Assembly (NCBI GenBank): GCA_017590115.1
Contig: JAGGNK010008892.1
Location: 4,471,383-4,535,382, forward strand
Length of the DNA: 64,000 nt
Origin: Montifringilla adamsi
Taxonomy: Eukaryota; Chordata; Aves; Passeriformes; Passeridae
Direction: 5' to 3'
In this document: piece by piece, positions 27,719 to 41,599 of the stretch
Layout of the letters: each line of letters begins with the position of its first letter
Numbering within the stretch: the stretch's first letter is position 1
Notes under the pieces: generated by a model
Told to the model about the DNA's origin: nothing
Database searches by the model: none
The model's input: only the letters and a program-made list of their open reading frames with translations
Made by a program: the position numbers and the translations under genes

Positions 27719-29264
27719 GTCCAAGTCTTTCCCTCCAAGCCAGAATCCACATAGAGAAAAGCAGGCACAAATGTGAAAATCTCACATATACAATGAGCCA
27801 TCATTTTATTTGGTATGTGCTCACTGGATCATTGTAGATCATTCCAAATCAATGGTACCAAGAAAAAATCAAATCCTGGAATCTATTTCCAAACAGAGAA
27901 GTATTGTCTCTCCATTTGGCAGTACAGGGGTATCCTTCACTTAAAATGCATCCAAGAAGCCCAGCGCCAGCTGAGACTACCTCCCCTGTGCTTGTGACCA
28001 CTCTGCTTCCCGCTGTTATCCTGGGTAATTCCCATCACTAACCTGCTAGAGCTCCCAAAATGGGAATGGTGCTGCCACCACTTTTAAATGAATAGTAAGC
28101 TGCTGTATGCAGCCTAGGCTGTCAGCAAAACTTCTTTGTCCCAATTAGTTCATGAATGGCTCTGTTTCTAATCCAGCTGGATTTCTCTCCTCTTCTTGTT
28201 GAATATATTTGGACATTGCATTTACAGCGTAGGTTCTGTTTGGCTGCAGGGATAATGTCATCTCTCTGCTAAACACAAAGTAGTAATTTTCCCCAATGCC
28301 TGGCACACACACAGCAGTCATCTTTTATGTTTTCCCCAATGGTAATTGCTACCTTGTCTCTCTTCTGGGTTTTTTTTCCAGACAAACCGTATCAGGAGAT
28401 GAGCTTTGAGCAAGCCTCTAAATGAAAGATGCTTTCACCTGTAGTTTTGCAGAAAACCTCAGAAGTTTCAGCTTAGGATCTACCTGTCACAGATCTCCCT
28501 GCTGCATCAGTTATCAGATACTGTGACTCTGCATGCCTACCTTTTTTTTTTTTTTTAACTTTGTAACTAAAGATAGCATAGCATTCACTTTATTAAGATA
28601 ATTTAATGTAAACCTATGACGACAATGCTTTTTCTTTAGGATTTTCCATCTGATGGTCTTAAATGACATTTTTACACATTAATGAATTGACTGTAATAGC
28701 TCCCACTGGAGGAATATAAGACAAGAGATTTCACTAAGGTTATAGAGGGAATATAACCTGTATATTATATAGGGAGTCAGTCCAGCTGAATCCTATCTGT
28801 TGACTTTGAGTTAAGTTTTAGTGAGTTCACTTGTGTTGTAACAAAGATACTCAGTATGTTAAGAACCTAACATCTCAATCAAAAGTCTCAAAAATATACA
28901 TCTTAGTAAGCAAAGAGCGCAGAAGAGGACAGGAAAAGAAACTTTTTTTTCATTGATTTTTTTTTTTTTTTATGAGTCTGCCATTTCATCTGGACTGGGA
29001 GAATTTACAGTTTACCTTTACAGTTTTTGTGTCTGATGTGCTGTCTCCAGTGTACAAAACAGAGATGCACGAGAAGTGTTACATCAACATCAAAGCACTC
29101 AAGTGTCAGCAACGGCAAATATGTATCCTTCTTTACCTTTTTGTTCTGAAAAGAAACGCAAAAACCCCCTAATTATTATCCAGTTGTGTATTCAGTTTGC
29201 TTCCTTAGTCCTTCAAATTTCATCTGGAACAAAATTTGCACTTTTACAGCAATTAAAATACTCT

Positions 29265-29348
29265 CTTTTTTGTTTGCTTGTTTGTTTGGGTGTTTATTTG
29301 GTTCATTGGTTGGTTGGTTTTTTGTTTTGGTTTGGGTTTTTTTTTAAG
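29265..29348. repeat. G/T-rich low-complexity tract
   Basis: Irregular GTTT and GGTT units, for example TTGGTTGGTTGGTTTTTTG. Strand-asymmetric G/T composition over about 80 bases. No coding content. Confidence 0.75.
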
Positions 29349-30414
29349 GATAAAAAAAGCTAGCTTCTTTTGTAGCTAGACAGAAAATAATGTGTGCAAA
29401 TGTGGCTCATTGTGGTGTTATCACAAGTAAGTGCTGAGGCTTGACTGGGTAATGTTTTATATTTTCTCCTTTGTTCCAGTTGGGGTTTTAGTTAAGTTGA
29501 GATAATGTAGCCAAACCTCTTCTTTCTGAACTATGAGTGTAAATCTAGAGCAAATAACTTTAAAAAATAATTTAAATAAACCTCTAGCATAGAAGAGTAA
29601 TTACCCCCAGTATTGCTGTGGGATAGTTGTTGTAAGCAGCAGTGGAAGTCTTTATTACAGAATAAACTATATTGTCTGGGTTGGTTGCATATTTATAGAT
29701 TTATAACAATTGAATAATTTGCCCCATTTCATGTTACATTTCCATCTGCTGGGGCACTTGAGTACAGAAGCATCCCAGCACACTAATATTTCTGTATTTT
29801 CCCAGCAGGGGACTGATTCAAGTTCATTCCCTCTACACAGAAACTAGTCTGTGGAGATGTGCCTGGAGGCTCTTAGTTGGACTGAGTACCCAAAATCTTG
29901 GCCTGGCACCCATTCCAGAGGGGGGCTACGAGCAGAGCAGCTGTGGTTGGTGCATAATCCTTGTAATGAATTTATGCTGTTCCTTGGAACATCTGGATTT
30001 GTCTGGCACGCTTACGTAACCTCAGCCTTGCATCCTCTAATGGCAGACATCTTCAAGAGCTGAAGTAATGACAATAATTTTCCCTAGGGGCTTAAGCAGG
30101 TCACGAATTTTTTTCCAGCAATGAGCAGGAGGCAGTCTGAAGTGACAGACCTTGTCCCAGCATATTCTGATGAGAACTGCTTCTGAGAAGACAGGTTGCA
30201 GTGCAGTAGCCAGCTGCTGTGGGGAGCTGGTAGGGAACCAGGAAAAATACCTGGAAGGGCAAAAACTGTTGCAGAAGAAGGAGCAGGAGATGGGCTTTCA
30301 TAATTGAAACAGAAAGATAAGGAAATATATAGACACCAAAAGAGTGGCAGAAAGGGAGCTCTGAGAATAGGCTTGGGAACCAGGGTCTCAAATTTGATTT
30401 CTTACATCTTGTTC

Positions 30415-30560
30415 TGTGGATAAGTCACATCACTCATCTGCCTGATTTTTCTATCTGTGTAATGGGAGACATATTACAGATCTGTTTACAGGGAGACCTG
30501 AAAATTAATGGATGCTGATAAAATGCCTGGAAGATGAAAAATTCTGAGTATTACTACAGC
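30415..30560 (-). repeat. Possible MIR-type relic
   Basis: GATAAGTCACATCACTCATC then TTTTTCTATCTGTGTAATGG match the reverse complement of the MIR core (the gcaagtcact...catctgtaaaatggg stretch). Strongly diverged, and the edges are uncertain. Confidence 0.5.
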
Positions 30561-30774
30561 AAACACTAACCCCTTTGACTCATTTATGATCTTATTCCCA
30601 CCAAATGCCTCTTCGGCTTCCTGTCATTTTAACTAAGCCTCCTTCTGATCCTATTAAACACCAGGGTTCCATCAGCTAGTGTCAGTCGTCACAGCTCCAT
30701 TGACTTCAATTATTTCTCTTGCACAACGTATTTCATCCAAAGCACTTCAAGTGTTTGAGAGATACTGGCCAATT

Positions 30775-30885
30775 AAGCACCACAACCTCTATGGGAGGTG
30801 CAGAATCATACTACTTTTAGACAAACTTAGAAGAGAAAGGTTAATCAACTTACCCAAGGTCAGGAAGAAAGCATAGCAGAGATAA
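30775..30885 (+). repeat. MIR-type SINE relic
   Basis: AGAAAGGTTAATCAACTTAC then CCAAGGTCAGG and AGCATAGCAGAGAT follow the MIR segment for gaggttaagtgacttgcccaaggtcacacagc and the part after it. It is close to the preceding relic but in the opposite orientation. Confidence 0.65.
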
Positions 30886-31119
30886 AATGCATCGAGTTGT
30901 GCTGTTAATTGTGGACATCACTTTGGTCAGGTTTTGCTCTCTGTGTGTCAGGGTGGATCTGAAGCCACTGTTCCAAGCTCTGCCTTTTTCTTGTTTTTAC
31001 TGGTATAAGATAGAGAAGGGACTTGCTTCCTTTTCACGCTCTCATACCCTTTCAGCTTTTATCATTCTCATTTTATTTGAGGTGTCGTAGAAGAGAATTA
31101 TGGAGACTACACATATAAA

Positions 31120-31205
31120 GGCTGATTCCTCAGCTGGTATAAATTAGAAGGATTTCCCAAAGGCAATGGGAATACAGACCTGAGGATCTGGTCCCCAGGG
31201 CTTAT
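31120..31205. repeat. Ancient short element with inverted ends
   Basis: GATTCCTCAGCTGGTATAAA at the left and GACCTGAGGATCTGGTCCCC at the right form imperfect inverted arms around CCCAAAGGCAATGGGAATA. This resembles an old palindromic repeat seen in birds and reptiles, with arms of the type CTCAGCTGGTGTAAAT. A weaker look-alike lies at 51490-51570. I cannot name the family. Confidence 0.4.
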
Positions 31206-32346
31206 TTCTGACAGAGTATGGCTATAAGATACCTAGGGATTTTCAGCCTCCAGTCACTTATGCACAGGCTTTCTGAAGCTGCAGGAAGCTAAACTGCCTA
31301 GTGGTGATTGCTTTTTCAGTCTGTTGCAAGCCAGGACTTTATCAGTATATGTGCAAATGATTCTCAGTAAGCTGGTTGGTGCCCTTATGCCTGCTAAAAT
31401 CCAAAATGGCTGCATCAAATGGCGGTACTTAGAATAGACCCAAGTGGAAATACTTAAAATATTTCACAGTTACTGCTATTTCTAAGATGGAAATTATTTT
31501 TTTTCCCTGTGTGTTTGTGCAACTTCAGCATTTTATTCTGTAAATTTAGATCCTCTTTAAGGGAAACTAGTGACTGCTGTGATAGTAGAGTTTAATTTAT
31601 AAATAACCAGCAGACGAACATGAGGAGAGGCAATGAATAACTTACAGATGGAAGACTTCAAGATCAGTTGTGACATAATGGCAGAGCAGCAGTGCAGAGC
31701 TGAGGAGCAGCGCTCAGCCGGGTCAGCACTCAAAGAGAATCCACAAGTGCAGTTCTCAATTATACACATGCAATTTTAAGTCCAAAATCAACTTGTTTTG
31801 TTTTTTTTTTTTTTAATTAAAAAGAACCCCAGAACAACCGAAACTACCAGGCCTCACTTTTTAGAATTTGCAGTTTTGATGCACTGCTCATAGCACCCAG
31901 CTAGGAAATAATGTTATTAGGTTTTTTAGTTTTGAAAAGCTGCAAACAAGTTGAAGAGGAAAGCCTATCAGAGCTATGAGAAACAAACTGTATTTATAAG
32001 CTTAAGATCGTAATTTCCTGAAGCAGTTTTATACTGTCTTTGGACACTGGGTTAAGCCTAGTTTATACCAATATTCCAGCTATTTCTTATTTAGGTAAAG
32101 AATAACTGAATGTGCTATGTTTTCATACTTGGGAGGAAAAACAATTTTATTTCTGTAATCCCCATGAAATACTTACATTGAAGTAAATAAAATAGATGTG
32201 TTTGTACACACATTTAAGTAAATGCTGGTCAGTTCTGTGAGAAGCCAGGTCTAAGAATTCACAGGAGCACTGGGGGAAGGGCTGAGGTATGTGGAGAGGG
32301 AGGTGAGGGGAGCATAGGGCAGCTCAGAAACTTGGATTGATTATCT

Positions 32347-32402
32347 GTGTACTTCCCTTCATTCATGTGTACTTCAGCCCCTTCACATGTGTGTACTTCA
32401 GC
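32347..32402. repeat. Short degenerate direct repeats (TGTGTACTTC)
   Basis: The ten-mer TGTGTACTTC occurs at about 32347, and near-identical ATGTGTACTTCAGC copies follow at about 32365 and 32389. Three spaced copies in 56 bases suggest a small decayed tandem array. Confidence 0.6.
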
Positions 32403-35400
32403 ATTAAGAACTAATACTTTTATAAAACCCCCACTGCCTAGAACCAAGAACATTGTTTTTCTTCATGGTAATGCTAAGGTTTAACATTACTTTGAGCTAG
32501 ACTTTCCTGACCTTTTCACCAAACCTATCTCAATATGAAAACAGTCAGGACTCCTACAGCTATGAAAAGAGATAAAGCTATGAAAAGCAGAAGGGTCCAA
32601 CATTCAACTCCAGCCTAGAAATGCTTTATTAAGGGAAATGCACACCTTTTAGGTCAGAAGCTACATATGAGCTATGTGTTTGGTCTTCAAGATAGGTCAA
32701 TCTATATCAGGCATATGCTCCCTTTTGTGAATTTCTATTGCTTATTCTCTCCCATTCTGTCTTAGCACAGATTTCTTAATATTGCCATAGGAAACAAAGG
32801 TCTTGATTGGTAGGACAAGGGAAACTGGTGTTGTGACAGAAACCTGAGAGAAATCTGGAAGTTGTTCTACATGCTTGATAAATCCAAACACTCTCTTGGA
32901 AGATTCTGCCTGACTATTTGGAGGTACTGACTCCTCAAGAAGGTAATGGTGTACCATGGAATAAGGAAAGTCCCTGTTCTCCAGGAGGTGGGCACAGGGT
33001 GGCTTCAGATACTCCCCATTCACCCCCACTGAATGTGCAAAAGTGCCAGCATCCCTCTTATGGGGCATGGAGCTAAAAGCAAATACACATTATAAAGTGC
33101 CAGAATACTTTATTGTTAGATGTAAAACCTGTTTCTGTTGACAAGTGCAAGTAGTCTTTACTGTTCTCAGTTAACAGGACCCTAGGGACTTCCTGTTCAT
33201 TGGAAGAATAAAAAAGCAGGAGAAAACATTTATGTACAAGTTAATACTTTTTGCTAGAGCTTGCACAATTTAGAACAGCCCTGCTACACAACACTAAAAG
33301 ACCATTTACTTTTACATGGCATTTTAGCAGTTTAAAAGCTCTCCTTTTGCAACAGTATCTCAAAGACAGAACCACTTGGTCAATCTGAGTCCATAGGAAT
33401 ACATTAAATGGATATGTGCCGTATGAGTAGACTGGGTCCTATATCACAAGCCTGGTGTGGCTTGGGGAACACAAAAACAAGACTTACGTTTTAGACTAAA
33501 TAAAGCCAGAGCAATATGACTTCCTTTGCCTCCCCTTTTATAGTCAATGCCTCAGGAGTTAAGTCCCATATTCATTCCTGGAAATTCCCATATGGGACAT
33601 GACGATCTTCCTATCCTAGGGACTATGAGAGTCAAAATCTTGCTAGTATTGCAGTTATGGACTCATGCAGAGGTAACTCCCTAAAGGGGGATCCAGGATT
33701 GCCTCCAGAAAATACCACTTCTCCCCTTCTACCTTTTGGGAAAGGGAAGGGCACCGAGGCTTGGGTGGCTTGCTGTAGGCTGCTGCCAGTTGAAGGAGGC
33801 TGCTGTCTTATAGTTTCTGGTCCCCAGTCCCTCTTTTTAAGAAAAGAAAGGATGCGCCCCCAACAGTATTTCTTTGTGATCATAGTCTATACAGTTCAGA
33901 GTTTTTTTCCTGGCAAGGTTCTGCTAGAAAGGCCATAGCTGAGGAAGGAGCCTTTTCCTTCTCCTAAAAGGGTTATTTTGATCCATGGTGCTACTGCTAC
34001 AGTGCTGTTACAGGTATATCTATCTATGCTTCAGGACGTCTCTCTAGGTCCTTGCACAGAGAGCTTACAGTGATTGCTGCTGTGATGGCCTCTCCAAAGC
34101 CATTGTCTCTTGCATGACTCTGCCCAGCAGGGGATTCCTAGTTATGGGTTGATCCCTGGTAGATAGGAGCGTCCTGTCCCTCTTGCTCCTGTTTCAAATC
34201 CTGTTATCAACATATCATACCTTGACTCTGTGTCAAAGCTTTTGAAAAAAACACACTGTGTATAGAAGCAAGAGGATATGAGGACATGGCATGTGTGCAT
34301 TATTTCACATGAACTGGTGGGGTATACAGCAAAGGCACTCTCTTTAAGAGTCACTCTCAGAGGAAATCCCTGGATCTCTCTGTACAGGTAATATTTCTTT
34401 GGCCAGGGAGAGGCAATGCTGTTGGAACTGTGTGGTTCAGTGTCACTTCTGACATTTATGTAATATACAAATACGGTTCTCATTACTGCTTTTTCCAGCA
34501 CTAAAGAAATGTTAAAATGCGTAAAAGCCATCATGATGTTATCATTTTTTACAACAGCATTAAGCAGTGTATTAAACTATTCTCTTTGGTGTACAATTCA
34601 TACCTCTTAGCCGGAAAGTGCCTTTCTTATTAAAATGTCTCAGATCCACATATTGTGAAATAATATCCACTGAAACCCCCCCTCTTTATTTATGTATTTA
34701 AAAGAAGTTGGTAAGGGATTAGGGGAGACAGACGAATTTGCTGTCTGGTAATAATGTAATATCATAAAAGGTTCAGTACTTATTATGAGAGTTATTTTCG
34801 AAGAGTTTTTTAGGCATTTCATTAAATTGAGTTTGAAATAAGGTCTGTTTCAGATGGACTAAAAACTTTCTGAATGTCCCCAGGAGAACATTGAGTTGGA
34901 CAGTAGAGTTGGAGGATGCTTTAGAAAAGATTGGGCTGTGAGATTTCCTTTTGCTACCAATTAAATCAGACAAGATTGACAGAACTAATAATTTTGATTA
35001 CCTCAGTTTTAATGATTTGGAACAGTTTTAAAACTGGTTGCAGAAGGTGCCAATTGCTCTTTTCCTGAAACTCAGCTTCCTGTAAGGGTTCTCAGTTCAA
35101 CAAACGAATACTGAGGTACCTAACACCAAACAACAGTAACAAATCAGTCTGGCTGAACAGCGGCAGTGTTAATGTGGAAAGGGGTTAAATACTAGTCATC
35201 AGTTCTCTTGTCACACTGGGAGGAACTGCAAGCCCCTGAGGAAAAAAAAGACAATATGACAAATGATCTGTGTTAGTTGATTTGCCAGAAGAGTTACTTG
35301 CAAAGTTTATATAAACAAGCTTAGATTTTGTGCCAGTGTGGGGCACAGGTATCTAATTAGCTGTTCTGTGGAAAAGCATTGTCTCTCTTGGTATAATTGT

Positions 35401-36353
35401 GTCTGCAACTGAGAGTTTTTCTGCAGAAAATCTACCTTGTCTAGCTTTGCAGAAGTAGGCAGGAGGTGACTAGTTCACCCAACCAGGGCCATACAGGGTT
35501 AACTTCTTCTTTGGGCACTTCCATGCACAGGCTCCAGCAGTGCCCAAAGACCTGACTGCTCAGGGAACCATGGGTTTATTCCCTGTGTATTTTTGCCCTG
35601 TGTCATCTGCCCTTTATCAGACATGTGTGCAGTACAGCAAATGGCTCAATACTTTTTTCCTTTTTCCCCATTCTATTTTGTTCTTTAAAAATAATTTCTT
35701 TTTATTTAATTTAAAAGTGTAACAAAATATGATTTTGGCCTTTAAAGGTCTAAACTTCTAGGATATAGGTGACAGTCTCCCCATCCTGTTACCTTCTTTA
35801 TTCTTCTTTATTTTGCTTGCTGTTTTTCTTTGGCACTGAAAATATAATCCAAGTCACTGGTGCCCCAGTGTACCTCTACTTGTTGATTAAAGTTGGATAA
35901 ACTAGACAAATTCTGGTGGGAATGGAAGGCATTTATGATGACTACCTGGCATTTTTCTTTGCCCTTTTTTATGTACTTGTCACCGTATTTTCCCACATCA
36001 ATCTCATAAAACATTCTTTTGCTCGTGCTTGAAATATTGATATTATCCTACAGCAAAGATAAAAGCACATCACAGAGCAATATGGCTTGGTGATAGAATT
36101 ATCTGCAATACACAGAAATCTCTACTGATGTTTAGGGCTGGTGTGGTATTAAACACATTACTTTTGCTGACAGACATTTTCATTTCCTTGCATTATGCAG
36201 GTAGGGGAATTTGAAGGAAATCTAGTTTTCAGTTCTAGATTTGTTCAATAAAAAATGTAAAACAGAAATGCCGATGGATATGGTAGCATCTCTTTAAATC
36301 AAAAGGAACTCACTGAAACTTTAAATAAGTTTTAGAGAAGGCTATATGTTTTT

Positions 36354-36381
36354 ATGTGTGTGTGTATATATATATATATAT
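36354..36381. repeat. TG/TA microsatellite
   Basis: ATGTGTGTGTGTATATATAT continues as TA units to 36381. Likely variable in length between individuals. Confidence 0.85.
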
Positions 36382-39300
36382 TTGTATACCTGTATTTACA
36401 AACCTATCAATCTCTATACAAATATTTATATAAGCTGTTCCCTATTTAACAAATCTGAAAGGACTGGGGACAATCCAAAGTCAAAGAGTTGAAAATTAGT
36501 GTAAATAGACTTTGTGATCCTTTGGTTATGGTCTTTGTGCTACAGTGTTTGGTAACATCTTTATTCATTATTTCCCCTATATGCCTTTCACCCATGCTGT
36601 CCACAGAAGAAAAAGAAGCTTCTGGCACTCGGGGTCTGTTCTCAAATTGATGGCCTTGTACATAAGATGCCATTTTGATTTTTCTCAAGCTGAATATGTA
36701 GCGAATGAAGAAAAATGTTCCTACAAGGGAGCGTTACCTCTTTAGCAAAGCATTGATTAAGGGACATCTCATTCTTCTATCCCTCTTTCTTATCCAGAGT
36801 CACAGTATGATGCTGGGGAAGTTACTAAGATAATTTTTTCTTCAGGTCACCTCTGAATTACGCATTTCTTGTGTTCCAGTCCCTTACTTGAAATCTAGAG
36901 CTTGGATGGAAACAGTACTGAGCCCTTCAAAGCAGGAATAAAGTCAGCACTAGCTATGCTTCAAATGTGTAAGGTTCCATAAGGTTCTAAGCTCACTGTG
37001 TATGCAGAATTTGCAATCTGAGACTGTGCATTTGATACTAGTGGACATTTTGATTCAATTTCCCCATTCCTGAGCTCAGCATTTAGAAAATGAGCTTATC
37101 ACCTGAGAAAGGTGTTGTCCAAAGTAATTAGTTTTTGCAAAACAGTCCCGTGCTTTGCTGAGTGGCACCACAGAAAAGCCCATGTGGAAATAAATTACTC
37201 TTCAGAGCAGGATTAGTATTGTGCACAAGGGCCACAAATGGAGCAATGAAGAAAAAACATAGGATCAAGTAACAGCACCTTCAACAGGCATTATTCTTCT
37301 TGTGCAAGGAGTGAAGTAAAGGTCATGTCAAAAAACAGTAGCATGTGATTCTGTCATTAGAGGCTGTGTAGAAACAGAGACACCCCTGCCCCCACCAGTG
37401 GTGTGTTTTGTCCCTCACTGCCTCAGCTTGGCTCTCCTTTAAGCTGGAGTAATTAATGCTTTCTTTTTATTTACATTCTGGCAATAAATTCCTTTGGAAT
37501 AGTTTGATACCATACATTTTACAAATATAAAATATTCCTATGTAGTAAACAATTTCTTTGTATAGCTGTGGATTTTGGAACAGGATTTTTGTATGTTTTC
37601 AGGGTTATGCATTCAATGTAGAACAAAACCAAGTGTTCTGCTGCTGTGCTGAATAGGCCCAGAGCTGCTCAGAGTGTTCTGGTATTTTTGTACACTACTT
37701 GCAGTGGGGAGATCGGGTCTTCTGCAGTCTAGGAGGCAGCAGCTTTGGAGCAGGAGAATGGAGTCTCCTCTCCTCTACATAGGTGGGTATTCTGCGTGAT
37801 TCTAACATAAATCATTAACTGGCAGACCCTGTATTCTTGTAACTGATGAGGGATTTACAAAACTTTGGAAAACTTGGCTGAATGTGAGAAAATATTTGTT
37901 TATGCCAGTGTTTGTGACTGCGATGAAATTTGTTAATAGGCTGAATCAGCAAGCATACAGAAAATGTCAGTGGTATTGCATATTGTCGTCTGGTCATTTT
38001 CCCAGGACAAGTAGAGTTTTACCTAAATGTCTGGCGTAATTGACCAAAAAAGGTGCCAATCCCATATCTGTCTTAGCAGTAAACCTTCTCAATGCTAGCA
38101 GGCTGCAAATTGTATTTAGTATGTGACTTACTGTAAATATGGACCCCTTGCTTTGAGGCCATCATGGAGGTGAATTATATGTGGGCTGTTGGGATCACAC
38201 TGGCCAGGGGTTCTTGCAGCTGCTTTTGCAAGGGAACTGCTGAGGTTAAGCTACTTAGATTTTTGTAATTTAGTCAGACCAGCTGGATATGACCTCAACT
38301 TTTCCCTCAGGTCTAAGCATTGACAGAAAAGCACCTCAACATTTCCCACTCATCAGAAGGTCAGGAATATTTGATCTGGTTAATTCCTAGAAGATGAGAA
38401 AATTGTATTTTTTTCACAGCTCCTTTTAAAGCAGAAGGACCAAAAGGCCTGTTGTCACCATTTCCAGCTAGATTGCAACGTCCTGCCTTTTGGGGTTTGT
38501 GGGAGAAACAGCTATTTTTCTCAAGGAGCACTGAGCCAGTGTAAAAGCTTTTAATCCTATCCAGAAGGAAAAAGCCAGGTTATCTCCTGCTACCCCCTTG
38601 AATGTGCCAGCCGTTAAGCTTTATATGAATATCCACGTAAAAACAACCCTGCAAGCAAAGGCTGACCCTGGGCAGTGGAGTTACTTTGCCTTTTACATTG
38701 CTGCTTGATCTTGGTGGTGTTCAGGTCTGTGCTATTGAAGTGTTTCTCTGCGTGGCCGTTTACATGCAGGGCTTCAGGCAGCAGTGTAGGGCACCATACA
38801 TGGCTGTAAGTTGTGCAAAGCCTCTGTGCACATACATCATTTTCAAGGCTGCAGGAATGCTCATTCTTTTTGCCAGGCTTTAGCTGTGGGATGAGCCTTG
38901 GATGAGCCTTCCCCCCTCGGAGCTCCAGTTATCCTGCTGCACAGGGAATATTCAGCACTCAATGCAGCCGTTCTGCAGCTGCCTGGCAGAGCACCAAGCT
39001 TGCAAGAGGGCACAAGAGAAAGCATAACCCTGTTTAAAACTACTCAAACTAATCAGGAGACTCTGCTATTGCAGAAGAGGAGAGGTAACACAACTTCATA
39101 GTTCATCTTTATGCAAATAAGGTGCCAGCAATAATAAAAAGGAGCTTTCCTGAAAATGAGAAATGCTGTAAGCAGCAAGGTTAAGAAATGGGGTTATGCA
39201 TGTGCTACTCCTGCTCCTAGTCCCTGTGCAGCCTATGAAACAGGGAGACAAGGAAGGAAGAAAAAGAAAAGGGAAAAGAGCCAAGTGGTCACAGGAGAAG

Positions 39301-39449
39301 GGAGACCAACAAAATAAGTCAGATTTCTGTGATGATGATTAGTTTTAGGAAAGCTAAGGTAAGGCAACGAAGAGCAATGGTGCCTACCCAAGTTCTACCT
39401 AGATGAGGAGGCTAGTAACTAGCAGTGGGGCCACAAAACAACTCCACTT

Positions 39450-39550
39450 TAGCTTTTCATTTGCTCAATCCAAGCGCAAATAAATGCATATTTAAATGAT
39501 CACAGCAATTAAGCACTGCTTCAGTGTGGTAATGTTCTGTCACATCTGCC
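39450..39550. promoter_or_regulatory. Candidate regulatory stretch rich in POU and homeodomain-like sites
   Basis: CAAATAAATGCATATTTAAA followed by TGATCACAGCAATTAAGCAC combines POU-like (ATGCATATTTAAAT), palindromic TGATCA and TAAT/AATTAA cores. The texture is that of a conserved enhancer. Conservation is not observable here. Confidence 0.27.
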
Positions 39551-41599
39551 TAGCAAACACCTGGGTATGCCTCTGCAGAGCAGAGATTTTGAAATGTTCA
39601 CTGATCAAGAATTCTGTTGTTTTTTAAATGTGAGATGCTTTTTATTGCCAGTACATAATTTAATTTGAGGCCACTGGTGGCTGATGTGTATCTTAAAATC
39701 TGAGCTCCTGCAGGCATACAGTGCCATTGTATCTGCTCATTTAATTTTTATGAAACAAATTTTTTTATTTACTACAGAAGAAAGCATGAATACAGCCCCC
39801 CACTCCCCAGTTGTTCTCTCCCTTTACCCACATACAAAAAGGAAAGGCAAATAAAAGTAACAGTACGATATTAAAAGAAAAAAAAAAGTTTTAAATCCCT
39901 CTTGTTGCACCTGGGGGGCCAGCTCTGAGGTTTAGACTTCAGAGAATGCTAGTTTTACTAGTCTGAGCTTCTGGATTCTGCCTGGAATGGAAAGGCCCAC
40001 ATTCCTTATTGGGAAAGAGCAGACTGTGGCAGATGGTGAAATAGTAACATTAATTTTGTGAGACTTCATTTTTCCAGTGTAGAAGGTGTATCTTGATTTG
40101 GGTGTTGGAAGGAGGCTGAGAATGGGGTAGGTTGCAGTGGAGTCCCATGCATGAGTAGCTTGCACAGGGCTCCTTTGCAGAGTGTCCAAGGTTACTCTTC
40201 TGTGATGTCAGGTGTCCTAAATTTGATGTCTGACTCTGCTCTTATGCGTTAAGTTATAGCATTCCTGTAGGTTATATGTGTTTTCTGTGTTCTTGTGATG
40301 TACTTGTAATGAGATGACTTGAAGAATAAGTTTTCTTTTTAAAAGCCATTGCATTTTGGCAGCACACATCTCAGTTGACAGTGGTGCAGGATACTGTAAT
40401 GCATTAACACAGTTCTGCTCCTACTGCTGCAAAGTAGCATCATTTTGCAGAGTGTTTTGTTGAATAGGATGCAGGATGTGATCATTTCTTTGAGCCCTGT
40501 ATTTGGCTGCAGAACCAAATGGGATGCTTCTCCTGACATCGTTCTGGCAAGACCAGAAATGCATTCAGAGCTTTTTAACTGAGAACATCAAGAAATGAGC
40601 CAAACTGAGGAGATAGGAGTGACCTTTGGGATGATAAAGTGACCACGGCTGGTTGTACTAAAAGGGAAGTAGCTGATTCATTAAGGCCACTAACCACAGT
40701 TCTCTGCAGTTCTTCCTAATTCTCCAGTTTGTGCACTAGCCAGTGCTGTCTGCCCTCATCTGCTGTCACAAAGCTCCCATAATGACTGATCATTGACCAC
40801 CCATCCTTCTCAGTGTGTTATATCTACCAGTCATATCTAGATGTGCACCAGTGTGGAAGGCTGAGCTGTTCCCACTCATCCCTTTAAAATGAGATTGTCC
40901 TGCCTGCCCTGTCCGTGCCAGGAGTAGTGTTTTGCCTCAGCACTGCCTTTTCCTTAGTGGTGCTGCAGTCACTGGGGTCAGAGTTCTTGGGGGTTAGTCA
41001 TTGCTCACATTCATGCTAACAGAGAAGAACAAAAGAACCAAAGCAACAAATATGCTCCAAATGTATGTTCTGTCACAGAAAGGCCTTTTAGGTTTGCTCC
41101 TGTCAGAAGAGTTTTTAACCTTGTATTTACGCATGCGTTTACACTTCTTTCTGGCTTCCCTGTGCAAAGGTGTACCCTTGCACTATTGGTATATGATACT
41201 CCAGAAGAACACTGAAAGCTCTCTGGGTCCCTACAGCTGGCTGACCTTTGGGGTGGTGAAAGGCAGTGGTCTGAGAGAGTGTGCCTTTTTTAATTGAAAA
41301 GAAAAAGAAAAAAGAGCAATCTATTTTAGATGTGGGAGAGAAAAACATTTAGAAAGCTTTTCACTTCACAAGGCTCTTCTTTGACATTTAGGCACATTTA
41401 TACTAGTTAAAAAAGAATTTGGCACCTTCCCACCTCACTTATCAGGCTTGGAAGAGAAAAAGCAACTAAAAAGACAAGATTAGTTGATATGTTGCTTTGT
41501 TTTGTTCACATGAAGTGTTGTGCCTGTTGATGTTGGCTGGGTTCTATTAGAGCCCACAAAGGGCCTTGACAGAGGAGTCATATTCAGTCAGGTTCAGGC

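Larger units (their letters stand above)
14674..30414 (+). other. Inferred alpha-neurexin-3 intron, second part, no exon recognised
   Basis: AT-rich unique sequence with poly-T tracts at 19641, 23048 and 27666, a TG/TA microsatellite at 15845 and one regulatory candidate near 22.2 kb. I see no exon, no RNA gene and no further full CR1. Segments such as 16380-16660 and 20750-21300 are somewhat less AT-rich but match nothing I recognise. Confidence 0.65.

Noticed and set aside
27556..27837. Phe-rich frame that looks like a membrane segment
   Set aside because: The hydrophobic run is simply translated poly-T. The same artefact occurs at 59242-59580 and, as poly-Lys, at 3191-3502.
33981..33993. 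ATCCATGGTGCTA resembling half of a REST/NRSF silencer site
   Set aside because: Only one half-site matches. The other half is absent at the required spacing, so I do not call it an RE1 element.
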